A DNA stretch of 32,062 nucleotides from Pseudomonadota bacterium (GCA_004193325.1 SEDW01000009.1:1-32062), one strand, 5' to 3'; numbered from the stretch's first letter, positions 25,401 to 32,062 are shown. Numbers and translations: made by a program. Notes: a model not told the origin generated them from the letters alone.

Positions 25401-26639
25401 TTAAATACTCCAAACGATATCCCCTCTCTGTCTGCGGCTACTACGATCGCAATGGGCGATACCTATGGCTGTGCTCTCTTCTCCGGCATAGCTAAGTGTT
25501 GGGGTAGCAACTCAAGAGGCCAACTCGGGGTCGGGGCAGCAGATTTAAGGCTCTTCCCTGTTCAGGTCCAAGGTGTGGCAGGCACAAACAGCGCCGGCAC
25601 CAAAATCGCAACAGGGCTTGGTCATACGTGTTCGATTTCCGGCACCTCTCTCTACTGCTGGGGTAACAACAATTACGGTCAGCTAGGAAACAGTACGACC
25701 ATTTCAAGTCTTACACCGGTCATGGCTCAAATCAACGGCACAGCAGTCTCAGTTGTTGCCGGCGATTCCTTCACCTGCGCATTGCTTGATGACGGGAGTG
25801 TGAAGTGCTGGGGACTCGGTACAGCGGGTCAGCTTGGGGATAACTTAGCAGCAAACAGTGCATTGCCTCGTTCTGTTGGAATCACGGCGAGCAAAATTAC
25901 GGCTTCAGGCGACAGCGCCTGTGCTCTTCTTACAACTCAGAAAATTGTGTGTTGGGGAAAGAACGCTGACGGTAACCTCGGCGACGGCACAAAAACGAAC
26001 AGGGAAGCGCCGACGACACCTTCGGAAACAGCTTCAACAAACTTCATCGATATCGCCAATGGGCCTCGATCGACCTGTGCGGTTCTCGCGGACAACTCTA
26101 TGAAATGCTGGGGCGCGAACGATGCCGGACAGCTGGGTGATTTGACGACGACGAATCGTCTGATCCCAACTCTTTCGTCCATCATCAGCTCCGTTAGCCA
26201 AGTGGCTGTGGGTATCACTAGCAGCTGTGCGCTTCTGCTTGATCAAACCGTGAAATGCTGGGGTAACAATGCTCTCGGTCAACTGGGGAACGGCAATACC
26301 AATGCGAGCCCGACAATGGCTCAGAACCTCGCGGGTGGCTTAACTGGAGTGACCTCGATCATCGGTTCGAGAGCCAGCTTCTGCCTCATGGCCAGCGGTG
26401 GCGTCAAGTGCTGGGGTAGTAACGAAGGGGGTAACCTCGGCTTTGGAAACATGGAAAATCAATCCACCCCGTCGCCTATCAAAGGAATCGGAGCTATAGC
26501 GAATCTCTCGGTAGGGCCGATATCGACTTGCTTTACGCATAAGGCGGGACGAGTGAGTTGTATTGGTAAAGGGTATTACGGGGCATTTGGGCAGGCGACG
26601 CCTTACTACTGGAGCCCAAGCGTCAAGGTCTCGAATTAA
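19434..26639 (+). CDS. Giant lipoprotein: SWM/FN3/Ig-like modules plus 14 RCC1 repeats
   Basis: 2401 residues from the ATG at 19434. The frame extends upstream to a GTG at 19347, but 19434 puts a GGGGA ribosome binding site and a clean lipoprotein signal at the start (lipobox VTSC, Cys18). Domains in order: a ZU5-like beta domain (about 55-215); an unassigned region with two Cys; SWM-like type A modules (NGxYSV..., LETGxxDR, SGSGT, LNY) alternating with type B FN3-like modules (KLCTSSNCATGC, YACVQGEDLxGxxSxW) and Big-type Ig-like modules (SGTSExxxxVxV, DGTHSI, ATDAAGN); a PKD-like domain (STYAWTKISGTGTLTFG); one FN3 domain (PPVFEGISDV); and from about residue 1700 fourteen RCC1 repeats, thirteen with CWGxNxxGQLG and a last degenerate SCIGKG. 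Fourteen repeats would make two seven-bladed propellers. It is a paralogue of the gene at 1-4055. Likely a surface protein for binding; ligand unknown. Confidence 0.93.
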   Translation: MQRITLVWLLLGLMVTSCFKTPMASQGSVKRLSKDKASGVATEVSSTKSITAVDFQSKENVVLAVNGEKGSIAGTSISIAPGSLSISTSIIIEQGADLQDTSMTQEVSLSNNTAITQAGSGIIVRPSTATVLQKPITLNLPLPVNLGLHLAGDYYAVYYKYLDPISNQLLTGYRIVDGVDVKLVYDENVKADMIQFEGYFGAYWIVKLSRDIPKEEVPAPKVSIEPIANKANAQVFAASGGIVAETQVVAVQAKVEVVWKKPSLQFIAGSRKAVLAVDMSSVSVFKSCKADVFEAVTSLSGRTLDTGKDTNITFPLNNLLAHKLVARFRCLDSESRVSISPWSDSLAVEAYKAVTVTHVKTSLVNGLYSVNAAIPITISFTGSVTVQGVPTLTLETGSIDRNALYKSGSGTDKLIFEYVVQQGDETAVLNYISTSALTALSASMTDVIGVAVITRLPELTTENSLAGQSTLVVDSVAPFAPSSVGFSGTTSSSATFPGTWTAMNDSNFKQYNAKICTASDCVTGCQSAVSSVNNSASFTAAGSNGPFYACVQSEDLAGNLSAFVPSTNSLTVITSGPVVTSVVSQIPPGNVGLSQVINIDVNFSSPVVVTGTGIELLLDLNTSGRAASYVSGSGTSSLRFTYTTQIGDNTSDLNYKSITALTLGSGTIKSSGGVNAVLTLPILTSSQALAGTSAVVIDTIAPATPSLLSPSAAYLTSDLTTVSGTSEANAIITVKSAGSIVGTGTAIGTNWSVNLSSPLGNGDHNLVAFATDAAGNSSANSAVFNTTVRTTGPNIPSIFTLTSPTLNTTPSISGTSEPFLSVKVFANGTQIGTTTASSTGLWTLNSSALSDGTYSITSKAIDPGARESALSSAVSLNVDTSNPTLPTAVTFPIGSISNAPSVQVVWTNSADSNFKQHNLKLCTSSNCATGCTAVSVSAVSPASLLGADASSYYACVQGEDLLGHTSAWVASSSTVQIDSTNATITDVTSTLANGYYSQSSVVTIVVTFSKTITITNPSMLKLRLETGTTDRDAIYLSSTLNTITLGYTVQSGDSSPDLNYQSTAALVLNGATIKDNASNDAVLTLPALGSGNSIGGQKAIVIDTTSPTAPATPGFGSAVSNVLSVPFAFANGTDTNFNTHNVKLCPTNDCAASCLAAQTSVSSPATLTGVNGSVFYGCVQSVDRANLTSGWIPSVATMTFDTTPPTVGAVSSTKANGSYTVGTNIPLTVSFSEPVFVIGAGDIKLLIETGATDRNVSYTSGSGTSVLTFTYTVTAPDTSADLDYQSASALTVGTGSIKDAAGNNAVLTLQAPGSVNSLGLSKAIVIDTTSPAAPTIVSPGSGSYVMTHVTTISGISETGASITVKNAGSTIVTGTASGTNWSLTLATPLNDGSYNLTAFAMDAAGNTSMSSVTNAVTVDTSAPIACTLNVGPATTSNPTPTINGNCEPNMTVNIYDSSTLVATGTSDSSGNFSMSTAVLNDGTHSIKATATDPGSRTSAASNIYTVTVNTAAPMISNVADLSPMHTNTVTTVPASATGASTYAWTKISGTGTLTFGSPTAAQTTVSASAEGSYVARLTATSSGGISAFQDITIVWDTTPPVFEGISDVRRSADNTTAWIYWKAGSDTVTNAPDLTYELCWGVSVCATNFTAQATVDGSRFDYQVSALNAGSTYNFGIRAKDKAGNTTAIISGRTNASMGTATSVATGTFHSCAITGGVIKCWGLNGSGQLGDGGNVDSAQPVTVSGLSGLTPTKVVVGGYFSCGLFSNNTVRCWGRNDFGQLGTGDTTGLTSGTTEALNLTTVVDIEAGSHHACAKTLSNQVYCWGYNAFGQVGNGSTTNRPSPTLISNLSDISDIGLGSNHSCAVNSTGSTFCWGLNTGSQLGDGSTSNRFAPVEITSAAGSVQIDGGDDFTCSRLNSGTMMCWGKNGFGQLGRGNNTDASTAAAVVNLTGVTDFSTGAGQVCAKTSSTTYCWGNNEWGQLGNDALNGLNTPNDIPSLSAATTIAMGDTYGCALFSGIAKCWGSNSRGQLGVGAADLRLFPVQVQGVAGTNSAGTKIATGLGHTCSISGTSLYCWGNNNYGQLGNSTTISSLTPVMAQINGTAVSVVAGDSFTCALLDDGSVKCWGLGTAGQLGDNLAANSALPRSVGITASKITASGDSACALLTTQKIVCWGKNADGNLGDGTKTNREAPTTPSETASTNFIDIANGPRSTCAVLADNSMKCWGANDAGQLGDLTTTNRLIPTLSSIISSVSQVAVGITSSCALLLDQTVKCWGNNALGQLGNGNTNASPTMAQNLAGGLTGVTSIIGSRASFCLMASGGVKCWGSNEGGNLGFGNMENQSTPSPIKGIGAIANLSVGPISTCFTHKAGRVSCIGKGYYGAFGQATPYYWSPSVKVSN

Positions 26640-26703
26640 GTAGGAAGCGCCAGGTCTCAGTTCTTCAGCATAAGTCTGGCGGTCGAATCATCCAAAAAGA
26701 AGA

Positions 26704-26735
26704 GCCCACGATAGATATCGTGGGCTTTTCTTTTG
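26704..26735. terminator. Bidirectional Rho-independent terminator between convergent genes
   Basis: GCCCACGAT (26704-26712), loop AGAT, ATCGTGGGC (26717-26725). On the plus strand TTTTCTTTT follows; on the complement TCTTCTTTTT follows. It ends the giant gene (stop at 26639) and the converging lipoprotein gene (stop at 26759). Confidence 0.9.
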
Positions 26736-26758
26736 CGTCGTCTCAATCCTAGCTCTTA

Positions 26759-27751
26759 TCAGCTTTTGCAAGCCTTAGCAGCTTTGACTTTGAGTTCGTC
26801 CATGCGATTTAAAGAACTCACAATCACGGGTTTATCGAGTTCATCCACCGCTTCCATGTAAGCCGTTAGCTTCACTTTGCCCGCATTCAGAACCTTCTCT
26901 GCCTCCGCCGTAGCCGCCGCGCAGTCTGCGGGTGCTGAAGTGAATTTGACGACCGTCGTACCGTACTGGGGAACCTTTTTCACAACCAGAGGTTTCGGGT
27001 CGTAAACGTTTTTCGTCCAAAGAGTTCGGCCCACCAGATTCAACACATCGTCACGCCGAACACCGAATTCAAATTTGATCGCGACTTCACCGCCCATACG
27101 AAGGCTGACTTCGGCACCGACGATAACTGCATTCGCACCGAACTTCACTTCGTTATCACGGGTATAGCGAGGTTCCCAACCAGCTGTGATGGTCTTGGTC
27201 GAAACGTCAACTCCGAGATAACGGTAGTAGGCTTCCATGTTCAATTTATCGAGAATCGCAGTGCCTGCGGCTTCCATAAACTGGTCGCCTTGAGCGCCTT
27301 CGCCGATGTTTTTAACCTTCTTTTTGAACATATAAGCATCGACCCAGAACTTGCCGACGATTTTGCGCTCGCCCGGTGCTGTTTCATCGGTAGATGGAGA
27401 AACCTGCATCGACATGTTGGTTTCGAGGCTAAACTTCGCCTGGTCGCCGACAACGATTTTGGTCACTTCCGGGTTGATCTTCTTTTTCAGTTCGTCGAGC
27501 TCAGGTTCCGGCCGAGACTTGATAAATGATACGAGACTAAAGGTTTCCTCGGCCTTCGATGGCTCGATCGGACCTTCTTCGCCGGATTCAACATCGCCGC
27601 TATCTTCTTCGGCAACGGTTTCCTCTTCGACGGAGACATCCTCCGAAGCTGCGGTGCCCGAACCGGTGCTTCCGCCGTTACCAACCTTGACGGTCTTTTT
27701 ACAAGCGAATGTCAGCGTGAGAAGAGCCAAAGCTAAAATGGAAACTCTCAT
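26759..27751 (-). CDS. Lipoprotein with acidic linker, unknown function
   Basis: 330 residues, GGGAG ribosome binding site 6 nt before the ATG. A short hydrophobic signal ends at Cys17 (TFAC; Thr at -3 is not canonical). Then come a Gly/Ser stretch and a strongly acidic linker (about residues 36-66, e.g. SVEEETVAEEDSGDVESGEE). The body (about 75-330) alternates beta-type stretches (RKIVGKFWVDAYMFKKK, EVSLRMGGEVAIKFEFGVRR) and ends in a Lys-rich helix. Two cysteines (in ADCAAAT and AKACKS) are near the C-terminus. No family recognised. The long acidic spacer suggests the domain is held away from the membrane. It is divergent from the 28015 gene with a 263-nt gap, so the two may share control. 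Confidence 0.85.
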   Translation of the reverse strand: MRVSILALALLTLTFACKKTVKVGNGGSTGSGTAASEDVSVEEETVAEEDSGDVESGEEGPIEPSKAEETFSLVSFIKSRPEPELDELKKKINPEVTKIVVGDQAKFSLETNMSMQVSPSTDETAPGERKIVGKFWVDAYMFKKKVKNIGEGAQGDQFMEAAGTAILDKLNMEAYYRYLGVDVSTKTITAGWEPRYTRDNEVKFGANAVIVGAEVSLRMGGEVAIKFEFGVRRDDVLNLVGRTLWTKNVYDPKPLVVKKVPQYGTTVVKFTSAPADCAAATAEAEKVLNAGKVKLTAYMEAVDELDKPVIVSSLNRMDELKVKAAKACKS

Positions 27752-28014
27752 AAATCTCCCAAAACTGGACGAGGTCTACCCTACTTATCGGAACAAGCTC
27801 GAAGCCTATTAATTTAAAAAGATTATGCTTATTAACTTAATGAAAAGATTGATTAAAAATCGTTAATTTTTGATTATTTGAACGACTTTCCACTCTCTCG
27901 CAGTCGGAGAATTCTTCAAAATCGGTCCTCATATCCTAGAATATCACAAAGCGGCCAGGCTCCGGTCTGTGCTAAGATTCCTGAACTCCTTCCAGTCGAT
28001 TCGAGAGGTGCTTT

Positions 28015-29778
28015 TTGAAAAAGTCGATTTACTTAGGCGTCTTAATTATCATCGGCGCTCTGATCTATACGTTCATTCCTCGTAATCCCGTAAAGCATGT
28101 CGAGGCGCTCGCGCTTTATACAAAGGACGGACTCGGGCCGGACAAGGCCGCCGAATACCAGGTTTCCCTGACGGCGACTCAAAAAGCTAAAGGGCAGGAG
28201 GATAAAATCATTGCCTCTGTCAGCGGCCGTCTCGAACAGGTTGAACAGGCTCCCGGCGTCTACATCAGCCAATGGCTCGAGATTAATAAACTGACGACTG
28301 GCGAACACATTGCGAGTCCCGAGGAGAGCGCAGTCGTCATCAAGAAAACAATTATGACGAGCAATGTCGATGGCGAGCTCAATCACTTTTTTGACAAAGC
28401 TTTTCCGAAGGACTGGTTTCGCATGCAGCTCAATGTCATGCAGCGATTCTTTGTAGCTGTACCGCCCAATGTGGGACCCAAATTCCAAAGGAAAGAAAAA
28501 GAGGAGCTGGGCGAATACGCAGTCGAATATGATATCCAGACCAAAGGAGATCACCGGGAAATCTCGAAGAAGTGGATCAACTACGAAAGCCCCGATATTG
28601 AAATGGACAAGACCTTTAACACGGTCTACTACTTTATCGGCAAAGAAGGCCGGATCATCGGAATCGATGGTGCGATGGCTTTCACTCACAAACAGATCAA
28701 CGGCGATCAGTTTGTCATCACTCTCACGGTCGACCTCGTAAAGGTTTCTGCAAAAACCGCAGCCGCAGCCGTAGTTGACCAATCCTCGCTCGCCAAAGCG
28801 GATGACAGCAAGATTCAAGAAGTTGCTCGTGAAACAACAGCGGCTTCGACTATAGGCTACGAAGAGGCGCTCAAAAGATTGCCTTCGATTACGGGCAAGA
28901 CCGACAGTCGCGACGTTTATTTAATCTTTGCAGCGCTGAAGGCTGAGCTTCGCACCAATCCCGATCATGCCAATGAACTTCGTGAAAAAATCCTTGCCAC
29001 TACGGCCCGTGACGAAGGTGCCAAGCGTCAACTGGCTGCTGTCTTCGGAGCGATGGCGCAGAGCGATCAATCCTCAGTGGCGAATGTCCTCGCCGATCTC
29101 GCGAGCGACTGCAAAGACGTCTTTTGCAAGGATCAGGCGATCGTCGCTCTAAACGATCATACTCAGCCAACGGTTTCGAGCGGTAAAAAAATGCTCGACC
29201 TCGTCAAGACTAAACCAGATCACGACACTACTGCTGCTGCGGTGCTGGCTGCCGGATCCATTGCCTACAAGATTGGTGATCAGCTTCCTGAGGTTCCAGC
29301 AGCTCTGATCAGCGCTTATAAAGATCCTAACAATCAACTCCTCAAACGTTCTGTTATAGCCGCCATGGGTAACCATGGCAGCAGTCAATACCTTCCTGTT
29401 CTTAAAGAAACGCTCGCTGACAAGGAATCGATGGTGAGAGCGACGACTCTTTACAGTCTGCGCAACATCAAAGCACCCGAAGTGAATGAGATCCTTACAG
29501 GGGCGATCGAGAAGGAAAAGGACGGTGACACCATGGTGGAGGGTCTCAAGGCTATGGTCTATCGGGAGATGAGTCCTGCCGAATACGAGCGAGTGGCCAT
29601 CAAGGTTTCGTCTCTCAAGGACAAAGATAATGCCAACGAAGCGACACGTTTTCTCATTAAGGCCTATGAGCGAAATCCGCAAAACCTCGAAGCCGCTATG
29701 ATCCTCGTCAAGGATAAGACAAATATACCGACGGTTAAATCCGCAATCGAACGCGAACTGAAGCCCGAAGCAAACTGA
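28015..29778 (+). CDS. Membrane-anchored vitellogenin-N-like / HEAT-repeat protein
   Basis: 587 residues, TTG start supported by AGAGG at 6-nt spacing and by the MKKS plus hydrophobic anchor (about residues 4-21, IYLGVLIIIGALIYTFI) that begins there. No lipobox, so an uncleaved N-terminal anchor is likely. Residues about 30-255 form a beta-rich domain with features of the vitellogenin N-terminal (lipoprotein amino-terminal) pattern: MQLNVMQRFF near 145, then KEKEELGEYAVEYDIQ and a KKWINYES strand. Residues about 280-587 are helical with HEAT-type repeats (LKRSVIAAMGNHGSSQYLPV, VRATTLYSLRNIKAPEV). A beta domain followed by a helical repeat domain is the order in large lipid transfer proteins, so a lipid-handling role is possible but unproven. 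Its own terminator follows at once. Confidence 0.85.
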   Translation: MKKSIYLGVLIIIGALIYTFIPRNPVKHVEALALYTKDGLGPDKAAEYQVSLTATQKAKGQEDKIIASVSGRLEQVEQAPGVYISQWLEINKLTTGEHIASPEESAVVIKKTIMTSNVDGELNHFFDKAFPKDWFRMQLNVMQRFFVAVPPNVGPKFQRKEKEELGEYAVEYDIQTKGDHREISKKWINYESPDIEMDKTFNTVYYFIGKEGRIIGIDGAMAFTHKQINGDQFVITLTVDLVKVSAKTAAAAVVDQSSLAKADDSKIQEVARETTAASTIGYEEALKRLPSITGKTDSRDVYLIFAALKAELRTNPDHANELREKILATTARDEGAKRQLAAVFGAMAQSDQSSVANVLADLASDCKDVFCKDQAIVALNDHTQPTVSSGKKMLDLVKTKPDHDTTAAAVLAAGSIAYKIGDQLPEVPAALISAYKDPNNQLLKRSVIAAMGNHGSSQYLPVLKETLADKESMVRATTLYSLRNIKAPEVNEILTGAIEKEKDGDTMVEGLKAMVYREMSPAEYERVAIKVSSLKDKDNANEATRFLIKAYERNPQNLEAAMILVKDKTNIPTVKSAIERELKPEAN

Positions 29779-29793
29779 GCCCTTGGAAAAAAG

Positions 29794-29836
29794 AGAGAGC
29801 GAGCCAACCCAAAGGTTGCTCGCTCTCTTTGCATTT
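29794..29836 (+). terminator. Rho-independent terminator after the HEAT-repeat gene
   Basis: AGAGAGCGAGCCAACC (29794-29809) pairs with GGTTGCTCGCTCTCT (29814-29828) with a one-base bulge, followed by TTTGCATTT. It starts 15 nt after the stop codon and separates this gene from the pao operon. Confidence 0.85.
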
Positions 29837-30060
29837 AAGATCTCTCCCGTTGAAAACGAACGATATTGATGTCTGCTGTTTAGCGATTAAATACTGCGAC
29901 AGAAAGCCTGTTGACCGCAGAACCATTGCGTGCCACTGAAACGAGCAAATCAAGCAAAGATCGATTCCCGCAAGGTGTTGAAGTGGAAGAGCTTGGATCC
30001 TCTCTGGTCTCGTGCCGAATCACTGACTAATCTAGCCCTGTCAGTAGAGGAGGCCTTAGT

Positions 30061-30696
30061 ATGTCAGAGGAAGTCAGTTCAAAAGTTTCTCGTCGTTTCT
30101 TTATTCAGAAAGCCGGTATAGCCGGTGCTAGCGCAGTCAGTACACCGATCGTGGGACTGGCGCCCGTGCAGGCTCTTGCTGCAACTGCAGGCGCAGCCGT
30201 CACGTTTATTCCTGAAGGAGCGCAGCCGGTTCGTTTGAAGATCAATTCGAAGGAATACAATCTGAAGCTTGAACCAAGGGTCACGCTTCTCGATTGCCTG
30301 AGAGAAAATATCGGTCTCACCGGAACGAAAAAGGGTTGTGACCACGGTCAATGCGGAGCTTGCACGGTTCACGTCAACGGCCAGCGCATCAATTCCTGTC
30401 TGAGTCTCGCTATGATGCACGAGGGCGATGAGATCACCACGATCGAAGGCCTCGGCAGTCCTGAAAAACTCCATCCCATGCAGCAGAGTTTTGTAAAGCA
30501 TGATGGCTTTCAGTGTGGCTACTGCACACCAGGCCAAATCATGTCTGCAGTTGCTCTCCTCAAAGAACCCTGCGGCAAAGCCGACAGTGACGTTCGTGAA
30601 GCGATGAGCGGCAACATCTGTCGCTGCGGAGCTTACAAAAACATCTGCACTGCGATTCAGGACGTGCGCGGCAATCTAAAGGAGGCAAAGGTCTGA
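30061..30696 (+). CDS. paoA: Aldehyde dehydrogenase iron-sulfur subunit PaoA, Tat-exported
   Basis: 211 residues, GGAGG ribosome binding site 8 nt before the ATG. The N-terminus carries a twin-arginine signal (SRRFFIQKAG, Arg11-Arg12, then an Ala-rich hydrophobic stretch ending ALAA), so the folded complex goes to the periplasm. A plant-type [2Fe-2S] site follows (Cys93, Cys98, Cys101, Cys113 in GCDHGQCGACTVH and NSC). The second [2Fe-2S] site is in the helical domain (CGYC at 152-155 and CRC at 187-189). This is the small subunit of xanthine dehydrogenase-family molybdenum enzymes. The Tat signal and the next gene's [4Fe-4S] insertion point to the PaoABC (YagTSR) type, which oxidises aldehydes. 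It transfers electrons from the molybdenum centre toward FAD. The next gene begins 1 nt after its stop. Confidence 0.93.
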   Translation: MSEEVSSKVSRRFFIQKAGIAGASAVSTPIVGLAPVQALAATAGAAVTFIPEGAQPVRLKINSKEYNLKLEPRVTLLDCLRENIGLTGTKKGCDHGQCGACTVHVNGQRINSCLSLAMMHEGDEITTIEGLGSPEKLHPMQQSFVKHDGFQCGYCTPGQIMSAVALLKEPCGKADSDVREAMSGNICRCGAYKNICTAIQDVRGNLKEAKV

Positions 30697-30697
30697 G

Positions 30698-31699
30698 ATG
30701 CACAATTTCATATACAAACGTATCAATACCCTCGATCAGGCAACCTCCGCCTTTGCCTCGCCGGCAGGCAGCCTGGCCGCTGATCAAAGCCGTTTTTTAG
30801 CCGGCGGTACCACACTCATCGATTTGATGAAGCTTGAAGTGGAGAGACCAAAGGCAGTCATCGACATCAATGCTTTGCCTTATAAAGAGATCAAAAAGAT
30901 CGAGGGAGCGGGTGTTAACATCGGCGCGCTCGTAAAAAATTCCGCGCTCGCAAATCATGAGCTTATTCAGAAAGAATATTCTGTGCTGTCCGAAGCCCTT
31001 CTGGCTGGAGCCTCGGCGCAGCTTCGCAATAAAGCGACAACGTCAGGGAATCTGCTGCAGCGAACCCGCTGCGTCTACTTTCGGGACCTGAGTAAACCCT
31101 GTAATAAACGAGAGCCCAAATCAGGTTGCTCGGCGCTTGAAGGCTTTAACCGAAATCTGGCGATCCTTGGCACAAGCTCGAGCTGTATTGCCAGCAATCC
31201 GTCCGACATGAACGTTGCGATGACAGCTCTGGAAGCTAAGATCAATATCGTGTCGAAGAAGGGGAATCGCGATGTCGACATTGCTGACTTTTACCTTCTA
31301 CCTGGTTCCACTCCAGAGAAAGAAACCGTTCTTGAGACCGGTGATTTTATCACAGGCTTAACTCTTCCTCCTCTCCCAGCTGGAACCAGATCGCTTTATC
31401 TCAAACTTCGTGATCGCGCCTCCTACGAGTTTGCTCTCTCGTCCGCAGCAATCGTGGCAACGATCAAGGGTGGAAAATTCGAACGCATTCGCATGGCAAT
31501 GGGCGGTATCGGTGCCAAACCCTGGCGGTCCTTGTCAGCTGAGAAGATGCTTGAAGGTGGGCCAGCTTCCGAAGATCGTTTCCGGGCTGCCGCAGAAGAA
31601 TTTGTGAAGGGGGCAAAAGCCCAATCGCAGAATGGTTTCAAGATCGAGCTTGCCAAGCGTTGTTTGGTGCATGCCCTCAACCAGGTGGCGAAAGCTTAA
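30698..31699 (+). CDS. paoB: Aldehyde dehydrogenase FAD subunit PaoB with [4Fe-4S] site
   Basis: 333 residues. Its ATG follows the paoA stop by one base and its AAAGGAGG ribosome binding site lies inside the end of paoA, so the two are translationally linked. It belongs to the FAD-binding medium subunits of the xanthine dehydrogenase family: FLAGGTTLIDLMK (about 33-45) and ATTSGNLLQRTRC (about 113-125) are FAD-contact motifs, and the C-terminal CO_deh_flav_C domain is present (RDRASYEFALSSAA). Four cysteines (125, 135, 144, 163) in the RTRCVYFRD...PCNKREP...GC segment form the extra [4Fe-4S] binding insertion known from E. coli PaoB. The role is to pass electrons from the iron-sulfur subunit to the acceptor through FAD. 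Confidence 0.92.
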   Translation: MHNFIYKRINTLDQATSAFASPAGSLAADQSRFLAGGTTLIDLMKLEVERPKAVIDINALPYKEIKKIEGAGVNIGALVKNSALANHELIQKEYSVLSEALLAGASAQLRNKATTSGNLLQRTRCVYFRDLSKPCNKREPKSGCSALEGFNRNLAILGTSSSCIASNPSDMNVAMTALEAKINIVSKKGNRDVDIADFYLLPGSTPEKETVLETGDFITGLTLPPLPAGTRSLYLKLRDRASYEFALSSAAIVATIKGGKFERIRMAMGGIGAKPWRSLSAEKMLEGGPASEDRFRAAAEEFVKGAKAQSQNGFKIELAKRCLVHALNQVAKA

Positions 31700-31712
31700 G
31701 AAAGGATTTCCC

Positions 31713-32062
31713 ATGGCAGCGACAGATACAATTGCAGTCGTCACCGGCAAGAACGTGGCCCGAATCGATGGGCCGCTCAAGGTGTTAGGCCGAGCTCAAT
31801 ATACCTCCGACCACAATGTTGAAGGAATGGTTTTTGCGGTTCCCGTATGTGCGACGATAGCCAAAGGGCGAGTTAAAAAAATTGATTCGAGTGCAGCCGA
31901 AAAACTCAAAGGTGTGCTGGCAGTCTACTCGCATTCGCAAAATGGTCTTGCACCTCTATATCGACCGACGGAGGAGGAGGGATTTGCCTTTAAAATATCC
32001 GAGGCAAGGCCCGCTTTTGAAGATGATGTCATTCGCTATTACGGGCAGTATATCGCCGTCGT
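31713..32062 (+). CDS. paoC: Aldehyde dehydrogenase molybdenum subunit PaoC (N-terminus only)
   Basis: The ATG at 31713 follows GAAAGGA at good spacing, 13 nt after the paoB stop. 116 codons are visible before the right edge. They match the start of xanthine dehydrogenase-family large subunits: ARIDGPLKVLGRAQYTSD, a strand region ending AKGRVKKIDSSAAEKLKGV, and DDVIRYYGQYIAVV in the aldehyde oxidase a/b hammerhead domain. The subunit binds molybdenum cofactor and carries the aldehyde oxidation site, which is beyond the window. In E. coli a cofactor insertion chaperone gene (paoD) follows paoC; whether it does here cannot be seen. Confidence 0.92.
   Translation, partial: MAATDTIAVVTGKNVARIDGPLKVLGRAQYTSDHNVEGMVFAVPVCATIAKGRVKKIDSSAAEKLKGVLAVYSHSQNGLAPLYRPTEEEGFAFKISEARPAFEDDVIRYYGQYIAV

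Noticed and set aside
27290-27812. Plus-strand frames of 79 and 153 codons opposite the acidic-linker lipoprotein
   Set aside because: The minus-strand gene has a signal peptide, a ribosome binding site and a terminator. These are antisense shadows with Ser-rich low-complexity content from the acidic linker.
28042-28818. 258-codon minus-strand frame opposite the HEAT-repeat gene
   Set aside because: No recognisable domain, while the plus-strand frame shows an anchor, HEAT repeats, a ribosome binding site and a terminator.

Overview
The window looks like a chromosomal segment of a Gram-negative bacterium, most likely from the Bdellovibrionota/Oligoflexia or a related deltaproteobacterial-type lineage. 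Pointers are a TIGR02147-type (DUF4423) regulator, a protein family known mainly from Bdellovibrio-like and Fibrobacter genomes; a high density of lipoprotein signal peptides; very large multidomain surface lipoproteins; and a Tat-exported PaoABC-type molybdenum enzyme. The lineage is an inference; there is no rRNA or tRNA gene here to test it.

Layout. (1) 1-4055, minus strand: the N-terminal >1350 residues of a giant lipoprotein made of alternating SWM-like and Cys-containing FN3-like modules. It runs off the left edge and starts at a TTG codon. (2) 4056-6532: a decayed patch with pieces of an IS3-family transposase (C-terminal tail at 4593-4685, main body at 5648-6417) and a small membrane-protein gene (4744-5124) lying between the pieces. 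(3) 6533-8255: two lipoproteins, a small one of unknown function and, on the opposite strand, one with an HESTH zincin-like motif. (4) 8712-15236, minus: a 2174-residue lipoprotein with about a dozen FN3 modules and two SUMF1-fold domains that lack the catalytic cysteines of formylglycine-generating enzyme. (5) 15654-18544: a TIGR02147 regulator divergent from a lipoprotein M48-like metallopeptidase. (6) 18545-19433: two fused transposase remnants and a strong orphan terminator. (7) 19434-26639, plus: a 2401-residue lipoprotein that is a paralogue of gene 1 and ends in 14 RCC1 repeats. (8) 26759-29778: a divergent pair, an acidic-linker lipoprotein and a membrane-anchored protein with a vitellogenin-N-like beta region followed by HEAT repeats. 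(9) 30061-32062: paoA, paoB and the start of paoC, encoding a periplasmic molybdenum aldehyde dehydrogenase.

How it fits together. At least seven of the thirteen intact or edge-cut proteins carry a lipobox, and three of those are giants, so the left 27 kb is mainly a cell-surface or periplasmic gene region. Two zincin-type lipoproteins lie close to the giants and could process or turn over surface proteins; that is an inference from position only. The two SWM/FN3 giants are in opposite orientation about 15 kb apart, with the FN3/SUMF1 giant and the mobile-element debris between them. The right end is an ordinary metabolic operon, separated from the rest by clear Rho-independent terminators at 26704 and 29794.
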